In this document: positions 9,559-19,808 of the stretch, piece after piece | Layout of the letters: every line of letters begins with the position of its first letter | Position numbering within the stretch: the first letter of the stretch is position 1 | Assembly: GCA_963281255.1 (NCBI GenBank) | Contig: OY725505.1 | Coordinates: forward strand, 1,302,001 to 1,366,000 | Origin: Aphrocallistes beatrix | Lineage: Eukaryota > Porifera > Hexactinellida > Sceptrulophora > Aphrocallistidae | Direction: 5' to 3' | Length of the DNA stretch: 64,000 nt | Position numbers and translations under genes: made by a program | Notes under the pieces: generated by a model | Databases searched by the model: none | What the model was told of the DNA's origin: nothing | Seen by the model: the letters and a program-made list of their open reading frames with translations, nothing else

Positions 9559-10691
9559 CATAGCCTACTATAATAAGGCCTCAGAGTAACTTGCGAATTT
9601 GGGACTAGGGATGCGGTAGAAGATGGTTGAACTAATACATGAGCTGCCATAAATCATTAACCCACGCTTGCCACAGGAATGTGTTGCATCATTTCCGGTT
9701 TAAGCCATTTTCAATGAGGAAGCCATACAAGTTTGGGGTTACTACTATAAATAGAAAAATCCCAAATGCTTTCAAGGGTTAAAAAGAACAATGGAGCATA
9801 GGAATTTATTACAAGTATATATAAATATGGTGTCAAGGTACCCATATCCATTGTTAAAATTTAGATTAGTCACCATATGGTTGCGCAATAGGTTGTATTT
9901 GCGAAAAATTTGGTGATTTTCAGAGGCCGTTTAGGGGCACTTCTAAGTGTTTTTATTATAAAGTTTTTAACATAGAACTGAGATATGAATGGGTTAATAC
10001 GAAAAATTTGGATTTTTTTCATGGAATGTTGCTACATTCCAGTGTAGCTATGGAAACGTGTTTTGGTCAGTTGAGGTTATATCTTGAGAAACGCGATAGC
10101 TAGACATTCAAATATAATTCCATTTGATAACTAATAGGCTATTTCCTATTAAGCGATAATATATTTTCGACGTCTAAATTCAATGGTTTACGAGATATTC
10201 GACAAATTAGCGAATGTGACCAATATGATAAATTGTATAATAACTCGTTAACAATTAAATTTAGACAAATAAATTATATTATCACTTAATAGGAAATAGT
10301 ATATTGGCTATCAAATAGAATTAGTTAACTGACCAAAACACGTTTCCATAGCTACACTGGAATGTAGCAACATTCCATGAAAAAATCCAAATTTTTTTAT
10401 CATCCCATTCACATCTCAGTTCTATGCGAAAAACTTTATAATAAAAACACTTAGAAATGCCCCTAAACGGCCTCTTTATCGCAAATATAACCTATTGCGC
10501 AACCTGGTGACTAATCTAAATTTTAACAATGGATATGGGTACCTTAACACCATATTTATATATGCTAGTAATACATTCCTAAGCTCTATTGTGCTTTGTT
10601 AATGATTTAAGGCAGCTCATGTATTAGTTGAACCATCTTCTAACGCATCCTTGGTCAAGTTACTCTGAGGCCTTATATTTAGCAGGCTATG
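9559..10691. mobile_element. Giant foldback element R2, CATAG ends, about 1.1 kb
   Basis: The two arms (about 9559-10195 and 10215-10691) are inverted copies of each other with small differences. The element is therefore almost one palindrome around an AT-rich centre near 10205. The ends read CATAGCCTACTA / GGCTATG and the flanks are GCCGAAG and ACCGAAG, a 7-bp duplication with one mismatch. The left arm also carries a TTAA-flanked MITE (9661-9778) that the right arm lacks. No coding frame. Related copies are at 35422-36464, 42613-43500, 52236-52510 and 53650-54720. Confidence 0.85.
9661..9778. mobile_element. piggyBac-like MITE, 118 bp, TTAA target
   Basis: TTAA at 9657-9660 and 9779-9782 brackets a sequence starting CCCACGC and ending CAAGGG. 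The opposite arm of the same foldback reads straight through (AAATCATTAACAAAGCACA on the inverse), so the empty site is visible. CCC...GGG ends with TTAA are the piggyBac-type signature. The interior shares CATTTTCAATG with the MITE at 13134-13230. Confidence 0.85.
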
Positions 10692-10698
10692 ACCGAAG

Positions 10699-10800
10699 CA
10701 ATGCAATTGAGAGTAAAATGTAAATGACTAGAGCGAGGTTAGAACTCGCGACCTAAGTCTTGGTATTCAACCGCCCTAACCACTGCACCACCCAAGCGAA
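10699..10800 (-). mobile_element. tRNA-headed SINE, 5' head (part 2)
   Basis: On the minus strand GCTTGGGTGGTGCAGTGGTT contains the A-box TGGTGCAGTGG, and GGTCGCGAGTTCTAACC is a degraded B-box. The anticodon-arm region CTTGGTATTCAACC sits between them. It is the promoter head of the SINE whose body is at 9225-9551. This is not a functional tRNA gene because the acceptor stem does not close. Confidence 0.82.
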
Positions 10801-10940
10801 CAAAAATATTTCCTTCTATTAAGATAATTGGGTGTTGGTTCAACTATACCAAAACATTTTATGACAAACTTGGTTTATCAAAGTTGTATAGAAAAAATCC
10901 AAATTTTCGGGTGTGGATTCGCAGGTTAATGATGAATATA

Positions 10941-11070
10941 CTTACTGAAGGTATCTCTAAGGACAGAAAAGCAGGGAGTATTTCTTCTTCTGGAAGCATT
11001 GGTAACCCACCATTGCTTCCAGAAGAAGAAATACTCCCTGCTTTTCTGTCCTCAGAGATACCATCAGTAG
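10941..11070. repeat. Long near-perfect hairpin, about 57-bp stem
   Basis: Positions 10941-10998 and 11014-11070 are reverse complements with only a few mismatches, separated by a 15-nt loop (TTGGTAACCCACCAT). The stem includes GACAGAAAAGCAGGGAGTAT and GAAGAAGAAATACTCCCTGC. The open frame 10884-11102 runs through both arms and is probably not a gene. Nothing similar occurs elsewhere in the window. Confidence 0.85.
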
Positions 11071-11127
11071 ATTCATCAAAGTCAGAAAAAGAGATGATTT
11101 AAAATTTAGAATATGATTTACTCAAAC

Positions 11128-11320
11128 ATGGATAAATGATCATCATAACTTATCGGTTTTCTATTACGAAAATGCTACAAACAATGGAGCAGAGTCATAC
11201 CACAAATCATTAAACTCTTACATAAAGACACTCAACCATAATTATTTGGAATTCCATGGCATATCTAAAGGATATAATTTCAGAAATTAATTTAGAACTG
11301 CAGCGTTTGAAGGGCAGGCC
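11128..11320 (+). pseudogene. Mutator-like transposase fragment (C-terminal motif)
   Basis: The frame reading WINDHHNLSVFYYENATNNG followed by AESYHKSLNSYIK matches the RTNNxVExxHxxLN signature found near the C-terminus of MULE transposases, where the catalytic glutamate lies in the VE. Only this motif block remains before a stop near 11290. A following frame at 11355-11576 (73 codons, ending EVIPEYAIDCLARAMH) may belong to the same old element, but I do not recognise it. It could also be a FLYWCH-type host-domesticated relative; the sample is too short to tell. Confidence 0.5.
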
Positions 11321-11679
11321 ATGATACATATATATTACTAGAGCATCTAACTCGGTGACAAAAGCAAAAACAGAACACAAAAATGGATATAAAGACATAT
11401 TCTTGAATGGCTTTCTATGTGCGAACGAATATCTCATTGCGATATCTTCAACAATCGGTCGTGAAGACTACAATCTCAGAAGAATATTACCACAAATAAT
11501 AGAAAATTCTACAAAGTATAAATTGGAAGTAATACCAGAGTACGCGATCGATTGCTTGGCCCGGGCAATGCACTAAATGGCTCCTCAATCTGCCAGCAGG
11601 CTCAAAAGGTAACCGACCTCATTAAATTAATCTCATTTTTGATAAATGACTCAAAAATAAAGGAATTTCAAATTAATTA

Positions 11680-11835
11680 CCGTCTTTCCCCGAATAAGCG
11701 TCGGGAGGTTAGATAAGATACAAACATTTGAATATCGATAGGAAACCATTAGTTATGGTTAGTTGTATTTATGAATACTCTTAGTGATTAGTAATAAAAA
11801 AACAAGCACCGGGGCTCAAATTCAGGGAAAAACAG
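11680..11835. mobile_element. MITE, 156 bp, TA target
   Basis: The left end CCGTCTTTCCCCGAATAAG and the right end, whose inverse is CTGTTTTTCCCTGAATTT, match at about 15 of 18 positions and are flanked by TA. It is a Tc1/pogo-type MITE by its target site. Non-coding. Confidence 0.7.
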
Positions 11836-11839
11836 TAAT

Positions 11840-12290
11840 TGAACTAGTGTTTTTTTCCGCAGATCAATAGTTTATATATTCATGGAACAGTAAATAGTAT
11901 GCGTGTATGTTTTCTAGTTCAAAATCAGTTGAAGAGATTAGGAAGTCTTCAGCCTGACCTTAATAATCAATAAATGTATAAATAAATAATGCAAGCGATG
12001 AGCAAACCTTCATACCATATAAGATTCTTGCTGAGAATTGGATATAGGGTTAGAGTCTGGAAAAAGGTTATCATAGCCAGGAGGAGGTTTGTTTGAGCTT
12101 AACACTTGTGAAATGTGAGAATTGATCATATATAAAATTCGAGAATGTGGAGAAAAAAGACACCAATAATATTCTTTGATGAATACAAACAAAATAATGC
12201 TGAAGTCACTAATCTTCAACTACAAGATTGAAAAGGTTTTAATTATGAATTATGAATAAACAAAACGAAATATAATACCAAATACTTAAG
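11840..12290. other. Non-coding stretch
   Basis: No gene or element ends. The 69-codon minus frame at 12010-12219 shows no motif and normal non-coding base use. Confidence 0.45.
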
Positions 12291-12337
12291 ATTTGCATCA
12301 CTTAGCCCATGTCTTACTAAATAAACGGCTATATATG

Positions 12338-12799
12338 CAGGAGCGTAGCTAGATATTTTAAATTATTAAGCACTCCTCGAAATTGGCGCCCCACTTCCAC
12401 CTGAAAATATAATTTTGATAGCTAATTTTTCCGAATGTACTAATCAATTGTTCAATTATAATTGATTAATCAAATGCGAAGAGAATGCGCCTATCACTCA
12501 GTGGATCAAAGTCGCGTAGAAAACGCTCGACATCAACATCAACATTCCGGTGTAGATGCATCAGTGCTAATCCGGTCAAACGGCTTTGACACATTGTGTT
12601 GCTTATAAACTAGTGATCATTAATTACATTTGTCTGTCGAACTCTGATATAATAAGGAAAATGTATGTGGTTCATTAATTCTACTGAAAAAGACAGGTTC
12701 AAAAAATAGAGTTTTGTTGCTATGATTCATATTCTGCGCCCCTAGCTTCGTAATTTAGTACGCACGTGTGTACTGTGCGTAATGCTAGCTACGCCACTG
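12338..12799. mobile_element. hAT-type MITE, 462 bp, 8-bp TSD TATATATG
   Basis: The ends CAGGAGCGTAGCTAG and the inverse CAGTGGCGTAGCTAGC are the widespread hAT terminal motif. TATATATG is repeated at 12330-12337 and 12800-12807. The R3 copy at 41.8 kb reads through the site without the insert. Non-coding. Confidence 0.92.
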
Positions 12800-13133
12800 T
12801 ATATATGTTCCCGACTAGGCATTCAGACAAGAAGGTCAGTTTTAACACAGTCAACATTTAATTAGATCGATAAATCAAAAACCGCTTCTGATAGATATTT
12901 GAAATATATTATTACCATATACAAACATTATATCAGAATATCCAATTCTGCTGTAAAAATTTGGTATGTCATCATGGGATTGCGGAATTGGCTCTTTTTA
13001 GAGCGAAAATGTTGCTGTTCGAACCCATATTAAACATCGTTATCTGAATATCTAATGTTTGATTTGATAGAGCAAAAATAGGAAGACCTCAATAGAAAAA
13101 ATCTGAAAATTTTGGTTAAAATTGCATGTTTAA

Positions 13134-13230
13134 CCCTAGATTATCGAAAACTCGCGGATGTCTCCAGCCATTTTCAATGGGAAAGAAGCCATAAAGTTGT
13201 ACCACTGTGCTACATTTCGGTAGTCTTAGG
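13134..13230. mobile_element. piggyBac-like MITE, 97 bp, TTAA target
   Basis: TTAA at 13130-13133 and 13231-13234 brackets CCCTAGATT...GTCTTAGG. The other R3 copy has a single TTAA at this point (inverse of 41452-41476). The interior word GCCATTTTCAATG is shared with the MITE at 9661-9778, so both belong to one family. Confidence 0.82.
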
Positions 13231-13315
13231 TTAATCCATAACTCGAAAAGTATAGATCGTAGACACTAAGAAATTATACAATTTAATCAGTAAATTATAG
13301 AATAATACTATTCAC

Positions 13316-15166
13316 CATAGCCTACTACATACAGGCCGTTTCACTACTTTAGACCAGGGATAAGATAAAGTAGAGTTTTTAATACAATTAAATTTAACAC
13401 AATATCATTTTGATATATTTAATAGCGTGTAATTATACATCCTCTACCCCACAATAATGATATTACTGACTGCTGGCATAATTTAGTTGACGGACAAGGA
13501 ATACTACATAAATATATAGGTGTATATATATATACATATATTAATTAGAGGTAAGTTTAAGTATCTTCCTTTGAGTATCTTTGGGACAAGAGGTGGTAGA
13601 AGTAATATTCTTGGCCTTGTTGTTGAGTAAATAGTTACTTGAAGTCATTAAAATACAACGTAGCATATCTTTTCGGTCAATACAGCAATCAGTACACTCA
13701 AAAGCCAATCCTCACATTCTTCATCCTCAATTTTTAGAACAGCCAACTGAGCCTCATCTAAATGCTCCAGGTGCGTATCGAAACTGGGCGAGTGGACACA
13801 TGTGTCATCAACAAACGCCTGTACATTCGGACAACCTCGTAGAGCCTGGTCTACCGATCGCTGATAGGTAGCCTGTGAGTTTGACAATCCAAAAGGCATG
13901 CGGTTGAATTCAAACTGGCCGCGAGTTGAAACAAACGCAGTGAACTCCCTATGCTTTTCCTTCACAGGAACGCTCCAGTATGCGGATGCCCCATCCAGTG
14001 TAGAGAATACAGTTGCCCCTCCCATACGATCGAAAACATCTCGGGTATCCGGCATCGGATAGGCATCTCGCTTCGTCACATCGTTGAGATCCCGGAAATA
14101 TACGGCAAATCGATGGGTCCCGTCCTTTTTCTTCACTAAGATCACTCGACTCGCCCAAGAGGAAGAAGAGGGACGTATGATCCCATTCTCGAGCATTTCA
14201 TCTATCTGCTTGGATACCTCCGCCTCAATTTCCGGAGAAACACGCAACGGCCGGCTTCTGATCGGCCGCTCATCCAGAAGAGTGATAACGTGTTCCGCGG
14301 TTCCAATTTCGCGCGGGCTCTTCGGGTTCTCCGCGAAAACGTCTTTCCATCTCGACAGCACCTTGCGTATGGTTGTCTCTTCTCGCGGTGATAGTTTCGG
14401 GTTTATATCGAACCTGGCCTCCAAGCTATCTCCCTCCTTTCCCATCTCAGTCTGCATAATTTCTGCTCTAGTCGCCGCGTATCCCCGCGTGCCGCAGCTA
14501 AAGAGGTTTTCCAACAACCACCTAGCCTAACTCTCATGTTTTTCCTAATCGAAAGTAGTATTCTTGAAGCGCGCGAGGAACCTTCGCCCCAATATAACCA
14601 CCCTATTGTTAGTATCGAGTATTTCGATTTCGTGTTCTAGTGGTCGACCATCCCGTACCACAGACCGCAAGCGCTGTCCGCCCTAGCCCAAACACTTGAC
14701 TGTACTTTGTGCTGTAAGGAATATTCATCTTTTGTACGGTGCCTCTGTCCACCACCGAAGGATCCGCCCCCGTGTCCATCATTACATTGATGGGTTTGCC
14801 GTTCCATTTAACTGGTACCACAACCGCCGTCTCATGTACAACACTATGCTGCGTCGTGGCCTGAAATACCCCTCTTCGACTTCGTGTATGTGGGCAATAG
14901 CGGACCTCGTGTCCTCTTTCGCCAGATTTCGCACAGTGCCATTCCGGGCATAGGGGGGGGAGAAAGAAAATAGCCATAACATTGATATTAATTTATTGGA
15001 ACGTAGACTAGTTTCATATACTTATGCATCAAACAAATGATGAATTAGCAGATTTGGAACAAAACTTATTTATTAATATTATGGGTGCGTAAGAAAATCC
15101 ACTTTATCTTATCCCTGGTACCATGGAAAATTGTTCAGTGAAACGGCCTGTATGTAGTAGGCTATG
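13316..15166. mobile_element. CATAG-ended element with 7-bp TSD, holds a gypsy fossil
   Basis: The ends CATAGCCTACTACATACAGG and its exact inverse (ending 15166) continue for about 50 bp with small gaps through GGCCGTTTCACT and CAGGGATAAGATAAAGT. TATTCAC is duplicated at 13309-13315 and 15167-15173. The ends resemble the R2 foldback ends. The interior is largely an old gypsy fossil. The retroelement either inserted into a short MITE or was carried along; the sequence does not decide. Confidence 0.8.
13648..14977 (-). mobile_element. Ty3/gypsy fossil (nucleocapsid, protease, RT)
   Basis: In minus-strand order it shows the remains of a zinc knuckle (HCAKSGERGHEVRYC), an aspartic protease with the MMDTGADPSVVD active-site box, and a reverse transcriptase with SRVILVKKKDGTHRFAVYFR, the FNRMPFGLSNSQATYQR block and the catalytic AFVDDT box. 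RNase H, integrase and LTRs are not seen. It is an incomplete fossil with at least two or three breaks. It is noticeably more GC-rich than its surroundings and more similar to the fossil at 48-50 kb (both have FNRxPFGxSNSQATYQR) than to the element at 24.6 kb, so these two probably belong to one sub-family. It lies inside the CATAG-ended element. Confidence 0.92.
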
Positions 15167-15299
15167 TATTCACATATTTACTTTCCAATATGTTCTGAGT
15201 TATCTAGGATTTTATCACGATCTATAGGGAAGTAAAGAGATGTGACAAAATTCTAGATAACACTGAAAATATTTAAAACGCTAGCACTCTTGAATAACA

Positions 15300-15735
15300 T
15301 TGCCTGACGCAAAAAAAAAATTTGAAGCTGAATTCGTGCTCAGCACTAAATTCCAGCAATTAAATATATATATTGACCACATTTGGAGAATTCTTTGGCA
15401 GCGGGTTCCTAGCAACGTCCAGAAATGTGAAAAAATTCATGGCCGTTAGTGGCACGGACAACCAAAACATTCTCCAAATATGGTCAATATATATAGTATC
15501 AACTTGCTGGAAATTCAATGCTGGATACGAATTCAGAATTCAAATGATAATCTGGCATGTTTGAAAGAAGTTATAGATCGAGGATTCCGGCGGATACTAT
15601 CGGATGGGGTTATTTTTGGGTCGCCAAGATGAATGACTAGTTTTTCCCACTTTTGAAGGTGAAATTTTTTGAAATACCATATTTAGAAGTCAAGTAATGC
15701 TATAAGTTGTTGAATAAGGATATTTGCGTGTTATT
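15300..15735. repeat. Palindromic repeat R7/R8, copy 1
   Basis: The core 15372-15496 is a palindrome running TATTGACCACATTTGGAGAA to TTCTCCAAATATGGTCAATA, flanked on both sides by inverted AATTCCAGCAATT and GCTGGAAATT words. Other copies centre near 20845 and 38007. The outer part (15500-15735, TTGAAAGAAGTTATAGATCG onward) recurs inverted at 20569-20770. Non-coding. Confidence 0.75.
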
Positions 15736-16059
15736 TAATATTACAAAGCAATTAAAACTAATAGATATTGAGTGATATATAAATAGTTTTTAATTTCAAT
15801 TATCAGAAACATTTTTTCAGCATTTATAAGTGTGATAACTTTTTGCAAATTCAACATGAAGAAGCGATAACTCAACGGTTTTTAATAGATCTCGAAGAGT
15901 AGAACAAAATGAACAGACATTTTTGACACTTGTAAAACTCTTGTACACTTTACACTTCATCCAACACTTGTACACTTGTAAAATTGTACACTTGTAAAAT
16001 GATTCAAAAATTAAAGATACATGGAGATAACCTTTATAAGAACGTTATAAAGCAAAAAA

Positions 16060-17231
16060 ACACAACTCTTTTTAATATGCACAGAAAAATTGGAGAACTT
16101 TTGATAATTATTTTGAAAGTTCTGGCCTTGGACCTCGCAGATTCGGTCAAAAACCCCCATTTAGGGTCCAAAAAGAGCTATCTCTCTATCTTTATAAATA
16201 CAAGTCCAAATTCTTAGTTCTCACTTCCTAATATACTTTTTATGAGTGTACATATATGATTATTTGATAATAATTGCACTACACCCTATGGAATGTTAAG
16301 TTTTAAATTTTTGTCATATGATGACGTAGCATTTTTCGAAAATCCTAGCTTCGAAACTAAAAGTCGTAGACTTTCGCTCTAACTTCCTAATATACTTTTT
16401 GGAAGCTTTTTATTCATTCTAAACTGATAGATTATACTTCGCAGTGCCTGGAATATGAAATATTATCTACAATTATCTCAAAATATTCGGAGTTAGGGGC
16501 CTCAAGGAAATTTGTGGATTTTCAGGGTACTTTTGCTATTTTTGGTAAATATTTGGCTTTAATATACCTAAATCAGCAGTATGGATGCGAATAAATGTCT
16601 GTGGATGCTTATGTGCATTATTAATAACTCATTTTACATTCTTCTTAACACCTAAACTCTCTATATCTCGGGACTTTAAAATTTCAAAATTGACCGTCTT
16701 TACAGAATTATTTCTCAAAATTGGTTTGAGATAGAAGTTTGAAAATTTCAAGAGTTGTTTCATATCATTAGGCGATGAACGTAGGACCACCATTTTTTGG
16801 ATATATTCTAACTCGGTGATTTTATTCCTGATTTCCCAAAAAAACCAGACATTTTTCACCGTTTTTTGGCCCTTTTTTTTCGGACACCGATAAAATTTAC
16901 AATATTTGTCATTTTAACTTTCTTCTGGTCCTATGAAGTTGCAAATATGGTAGACTATCTATGATTCGATTTTGGAAGCGTTTGATTCCTTGGTATGTCC
17001 TAAACAATTCATTGAGTGCCTAAATTTCTACCATTAAGATGTGCTAGCGGAAAATTAAAAAAACAGACTTTGAGACACTGTATCTCAAAATCTAGAAATG
17101 AGAATCAAAAACGGTTTGGAATGTGACAGTATGTCTTGATGGAGATACCTCCCCACGCTTAACATCTCTTATAGCTCTACTTTCATCGTATGCTGTAATG
17201 CAAATCATATGTTTTTTCGAGGGCGGTATCC
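16060..17231 (-). repeat. R1 repeat, truncated copy b
   Basis: It is inverse to 39134-40300 along almost its whole length, ending at 17231 with GAGGGCGGTATCC next to TTAA. Shared landmarks are CTACGTCATCATATGAC and CCCATTTAGGGTCC (inverted here). The far end is missing. The frame 17123-17235 that precedes the mariner homology is R1 sequence and not part of the transposase. Confidence 0.75.
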
Positions 17232-17235
17232 TTAA

Positions 17236-18060
17236 GGCTATTGTTGATGAGGACCCACACTGTAGTATCAAAGATATTGCTTATGAATCTGGGATATCAA
17301 CGGGAAGTGTTGAGAGGATTCTGACCATCGATCTTCAAATGCGAAAGCTTTGTGCACGTTGGATTCCGCATAAACTCACCGAATCTCAGCGATTGGCACA
17401 TCTAAAAATGTCCAAAGAACTCTTAAAGGAATATAGCAATGCAGATCCTAGGCGTCTTTACGAAATCTTTACTGGGGATGAAACGTGGATATGTTATAAT
17501 GAACCGGAAAGAAAGTCGGCTACATGTACCTGGGTCAGAAAAAATGACGACGGATCAAGAAAACCCCTCCAAAAAAGCCAGGCCCGATAGGTTTGGACGT
17601 AAGGTACTGTACACAATTTTCTTTGACGCACATGGATCAGTGGGTCAAATATGCTTACCTAAAGGCCAAAGAGTTACAGGGGAGTATGCCACTACCTGCC
17701 TTGCTGCAGTAGAACAGCACTATAAAGAGAGGCGCCCACGTACCATATGTAAAGCCCTGCGAATTCTCCATGATAATGCTAGGCCCCATAAAACTCCGCT
17801 TGTGAAGGATACGTTGGATTCTTTGGGGGTTGTGGAGCTTCAGCATCCACCTTACAGCCCAGATCTCTCTCCCTGTGACTTCTGGCTGTTTAACAACCTC
17901 AAATTGCATCTGTCTGGAAGAGATTTTGAGACCAACCACCAGCTTGGAAGTGCCATTTTCCAGTAACTCAAAGCCATCCCCAAAGAAGAGTACAAAAAAA
18001 CTTTTCATAAGGTTGGAACTCTGTATTCAGAATAAGGGGGAAAATTTTGAACATTTAATG
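17236..18060 (+). pseudogene. mariner (DD34D) transposase pseudogene
   Basis: The homology begins with a helix-turn-helix part (VDEDPHCSIKDIAYESGIST, then SVERIL), followed by HKLTESQR, the first catalytic block TGDETWICY, the second LHDNARPH and the third HPPYSPDLSPCDFWLF. Counting from HDN to the last D gives 34 intervening residues, the mariner spacing. The frame shifts once near 17575-17590 (after RKPLQKSQA, continuing as DRFGRKVLYTIFFD), a stop follows SAIFQ near 17964, and the frame shifts again near the C-terminus (AIPKEEYKKTFHK). The first DNA-binding helices are replaced by R1 sequence ending at TTAA (17232-17235). A normal mariner protein is about 340-350 residues; about 250 are traceable. 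Terminal inverted repeats were not found. Inactive. Confidence 0.93.
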
Positions 18061-18132
18061 TAGTTTTACCTTTATAATTATTTCTTAATAATTTTTGCAT
18101 CTCTAATCCTGGAACCCATGGGTTGCCCTTAG

Positions 18133-18935
18133 TATTAATGCAGTTTTCAGATAACTCCGCGATTCAAATCTGTACCGAAAAAATTAAATGAATCGGTTGA
18201 AAAAGTCAAAAGTTAGCTATTTTAGGAAAGGCCAACCTTAACGTTACTAAAATTGAAACAGTATTGGTGTTTTTTTGGCGCATTCATCAATTAATTTCTT
18301 GCTTATTTGATATTTTTTAAATGATATGGACCTCAAAATTGTTTGGCACCTTTAGAGAATATAAAACACAAAGATTTTGGAAAAAGGCATATAAAATCCA
18401 ATCAAAATATCTTTATAAGGGAGTTCATTTCTAAAATGCTCTGGACATGGCCAGTGTGATATCAGCTATTTAGCGACAATTGTATCTAAAATAAAATTAT
18501 GATTTTTTTAAAAAAGATTGTTCAGATCCGAGCATTTGTTCGTAAATTATTGCTTATTATAGGTAAAGTTCGGGCATCATACCTCTCTATGGTCACAAAA
18601 GAGGCCGATGTCATATTTTAGTATAGCTTACATCATAGCTACTTTACTTTCAGTATGAAAAAGGCAAAATATAAGCATATCAAATTACATGTTTTAGAAT
18701 CACGAAGGTAGTTATTTCTAAATTATATTTTTTTTGCTGCTATCATTTATAATACAACCAATACTATTTTTCTCAATTACTCTATACAATGCAATCAATG
18801 TTTCAGCTTCTAATTTAGTTAAGGTTGGACTTTCCTATAATAGCTAACTTTTGACTTTTTCAACCGATTCATTTTTTTTTTCAGTGCAGATCAGAATCGC
18901 AGAGCTATCCTCAAAAATGCATCAATAATTGAAAT
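18133..18935. repeat. Inverted repeat R5, TTAAGGTTGG ends
   Basis: The block 18133-18242 (ending GGCCAACCTTAA) recurs inverted at 18817-18935 (starting TTAAGGTTGGACTTTCCTAT). Shared words are TTTTGACTTTTTCAACCGATT and CAGTGCAGAT. A third, single block is at 54718-54835 and a short one at 21697-21710. All start at TTAA, which hints at a TTAA-targeting family. The DNA between the arms includes R1-related GGTAAAGTTCGGGCATCAT near 18560. Confidence 0.65.
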
Positions 18936-19318
18936 TATTCAACAAATAGAATTTTTTTTTAAAAATTGGTCATTTTACAAGAAAGAAATCGGACACAATA
19001 TCCTTACATCCCTGTAGAAAATTTTCAAATTATTTCATAAATGCGTGATCCTATCCAATGAATAGACAGTTTTTTGAAATTTTGACACTATTTTTTCATA
19101 ATTCTCCTTTTGTTCGTAATATCAAACATTTGTCTGTTCATTATGTTCTACTCTTCGAGATCTATTAAAAACCGTTGAGTTTTCGCTTCTATGTTGAATT
19201 TGGAAAAAGTTATCAGCACTTATAAGTGCTAAAAAAAGTCTCTGATAATAGGATTTAAAAAATATTTATATAGTATTTCACTCAATTTCGGTGAGTTTTT
19301 GCTTTGTAATATTAAATA

Positions 19319-19739
19319 CACAAGCGCGCTTCGCATGCTTGCGCTGCGCGGCTGGCGGACACTTTGTGTCCGCCGGAGGCTCCCTTCGGTCGCCTGGGGT
19401 CACATTGGTTAATTATAAGGGAGATAACATTTCTAAATAAGTCCATCTTAGTGTTATTAAAATCGATTTCACTCGAAATATCACCAAATTTGTCAATTTT
19501 AAAATTTTTAATGCGTAATGATGACGTCATAACAAAGTGATGAGTCATCATTTTTTAATGAAATTTCAGTCTTCTATCTCCTATAATGGCTGAGTTATGC
19601 CCGAATAACTGTGTTGCTTAACTTTTAAAAATGTGACAATGACGTCATAATTCCATGATGAGTCGACATTTTCGTCTGAGCTCCCACATGCCAAAAATCA
19701 GCCTTCTGCGCCCGGCAGTTTCTTCAATCAATTCGTTAC

Positions 19740-19786
<47 letters not shown>

Positions 19787-19808
19787 AATCGAGTTTTAAT
19801 AGTAAGGA
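19319..19808 (-). mobile_element. Helitron-like element, complete copy H4
   Basis: On the minus strand it starts TCCTTACTATTAAAACTCGA (19808), has a (TA)n core at 19741-19782, then GTAACGAATTGATTGAAGAA and the conserved middle. It ends with hairpin GGCGGACACAAAGTGTCCGCC-type and a terminal CAAGCGAAGCGCGCTTG-like hairpin. No coding capacity (the frames at 19312-19551 and 19645-19989 are repeat translations). It is joined 5' end to 5' end with the next element. Confidence 0.82.

Larger units (their letters stand above)
12290..13315 (+). repeat. Interspersed repeat R3 (carries two MITEs)
   Basis: It matches 41325-41885 in inverse orientation: TTACTAAATAAACGGCTTAT, GACTAGGCATTCAGACAAGAAG, TTTAGAGCGAAAATGTTGCTGT, ACTCGAAAAGTATAGATCGTAG. 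The comparison reveals two insertions here that the other copy lacks: a hAT MITE (12338-12799) and a TTAA MITE (13134-13230). Non-coding, family unknown. Confidence 0.75.
15735..19318. repeat. Inverted-repeat pair enclosing mariner and R1 DNA
   Basis: The block 15735-15935 (ATTACAAAGC, then AACGGTTTTTAATAGATCTCG) recurs inverted at 19105-19318. These are the continuation of the R7 arms, so one large inverted-repeat structure spans about 15.3-20.8 kb. Its right arm is broken by the Helitron-like pair at 19319-20565. Between the arms lie an R1 copy, a mariner pseudogene and the R5 inverted repeats. Confidence 0.6.

Noticed and set aside
10699-10800. tRNA gene on the minus strand
   Set aside because: A- and B-box words are present, but the acceptor stem does not pair and the same sequence heads a dispersed SINE at 61691.
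10884-11102. 72-codon frame across the long hairpin
   Set aside because: Both arms being reverse complements makes the coding explanation unlikely, and no homology is recognised.
13951-14530. Plus-strand frames over the gypsy fossil
   Set aside because: Antisense shadows; the minus strand has the RT motifs.
17123-17235. N-terminal start of the mariner protein at 17123
   Set aside because: These codons are R1 repeat sequence, also present at 23470 and 39134; the mariner homology begins after TTAA at 17235.
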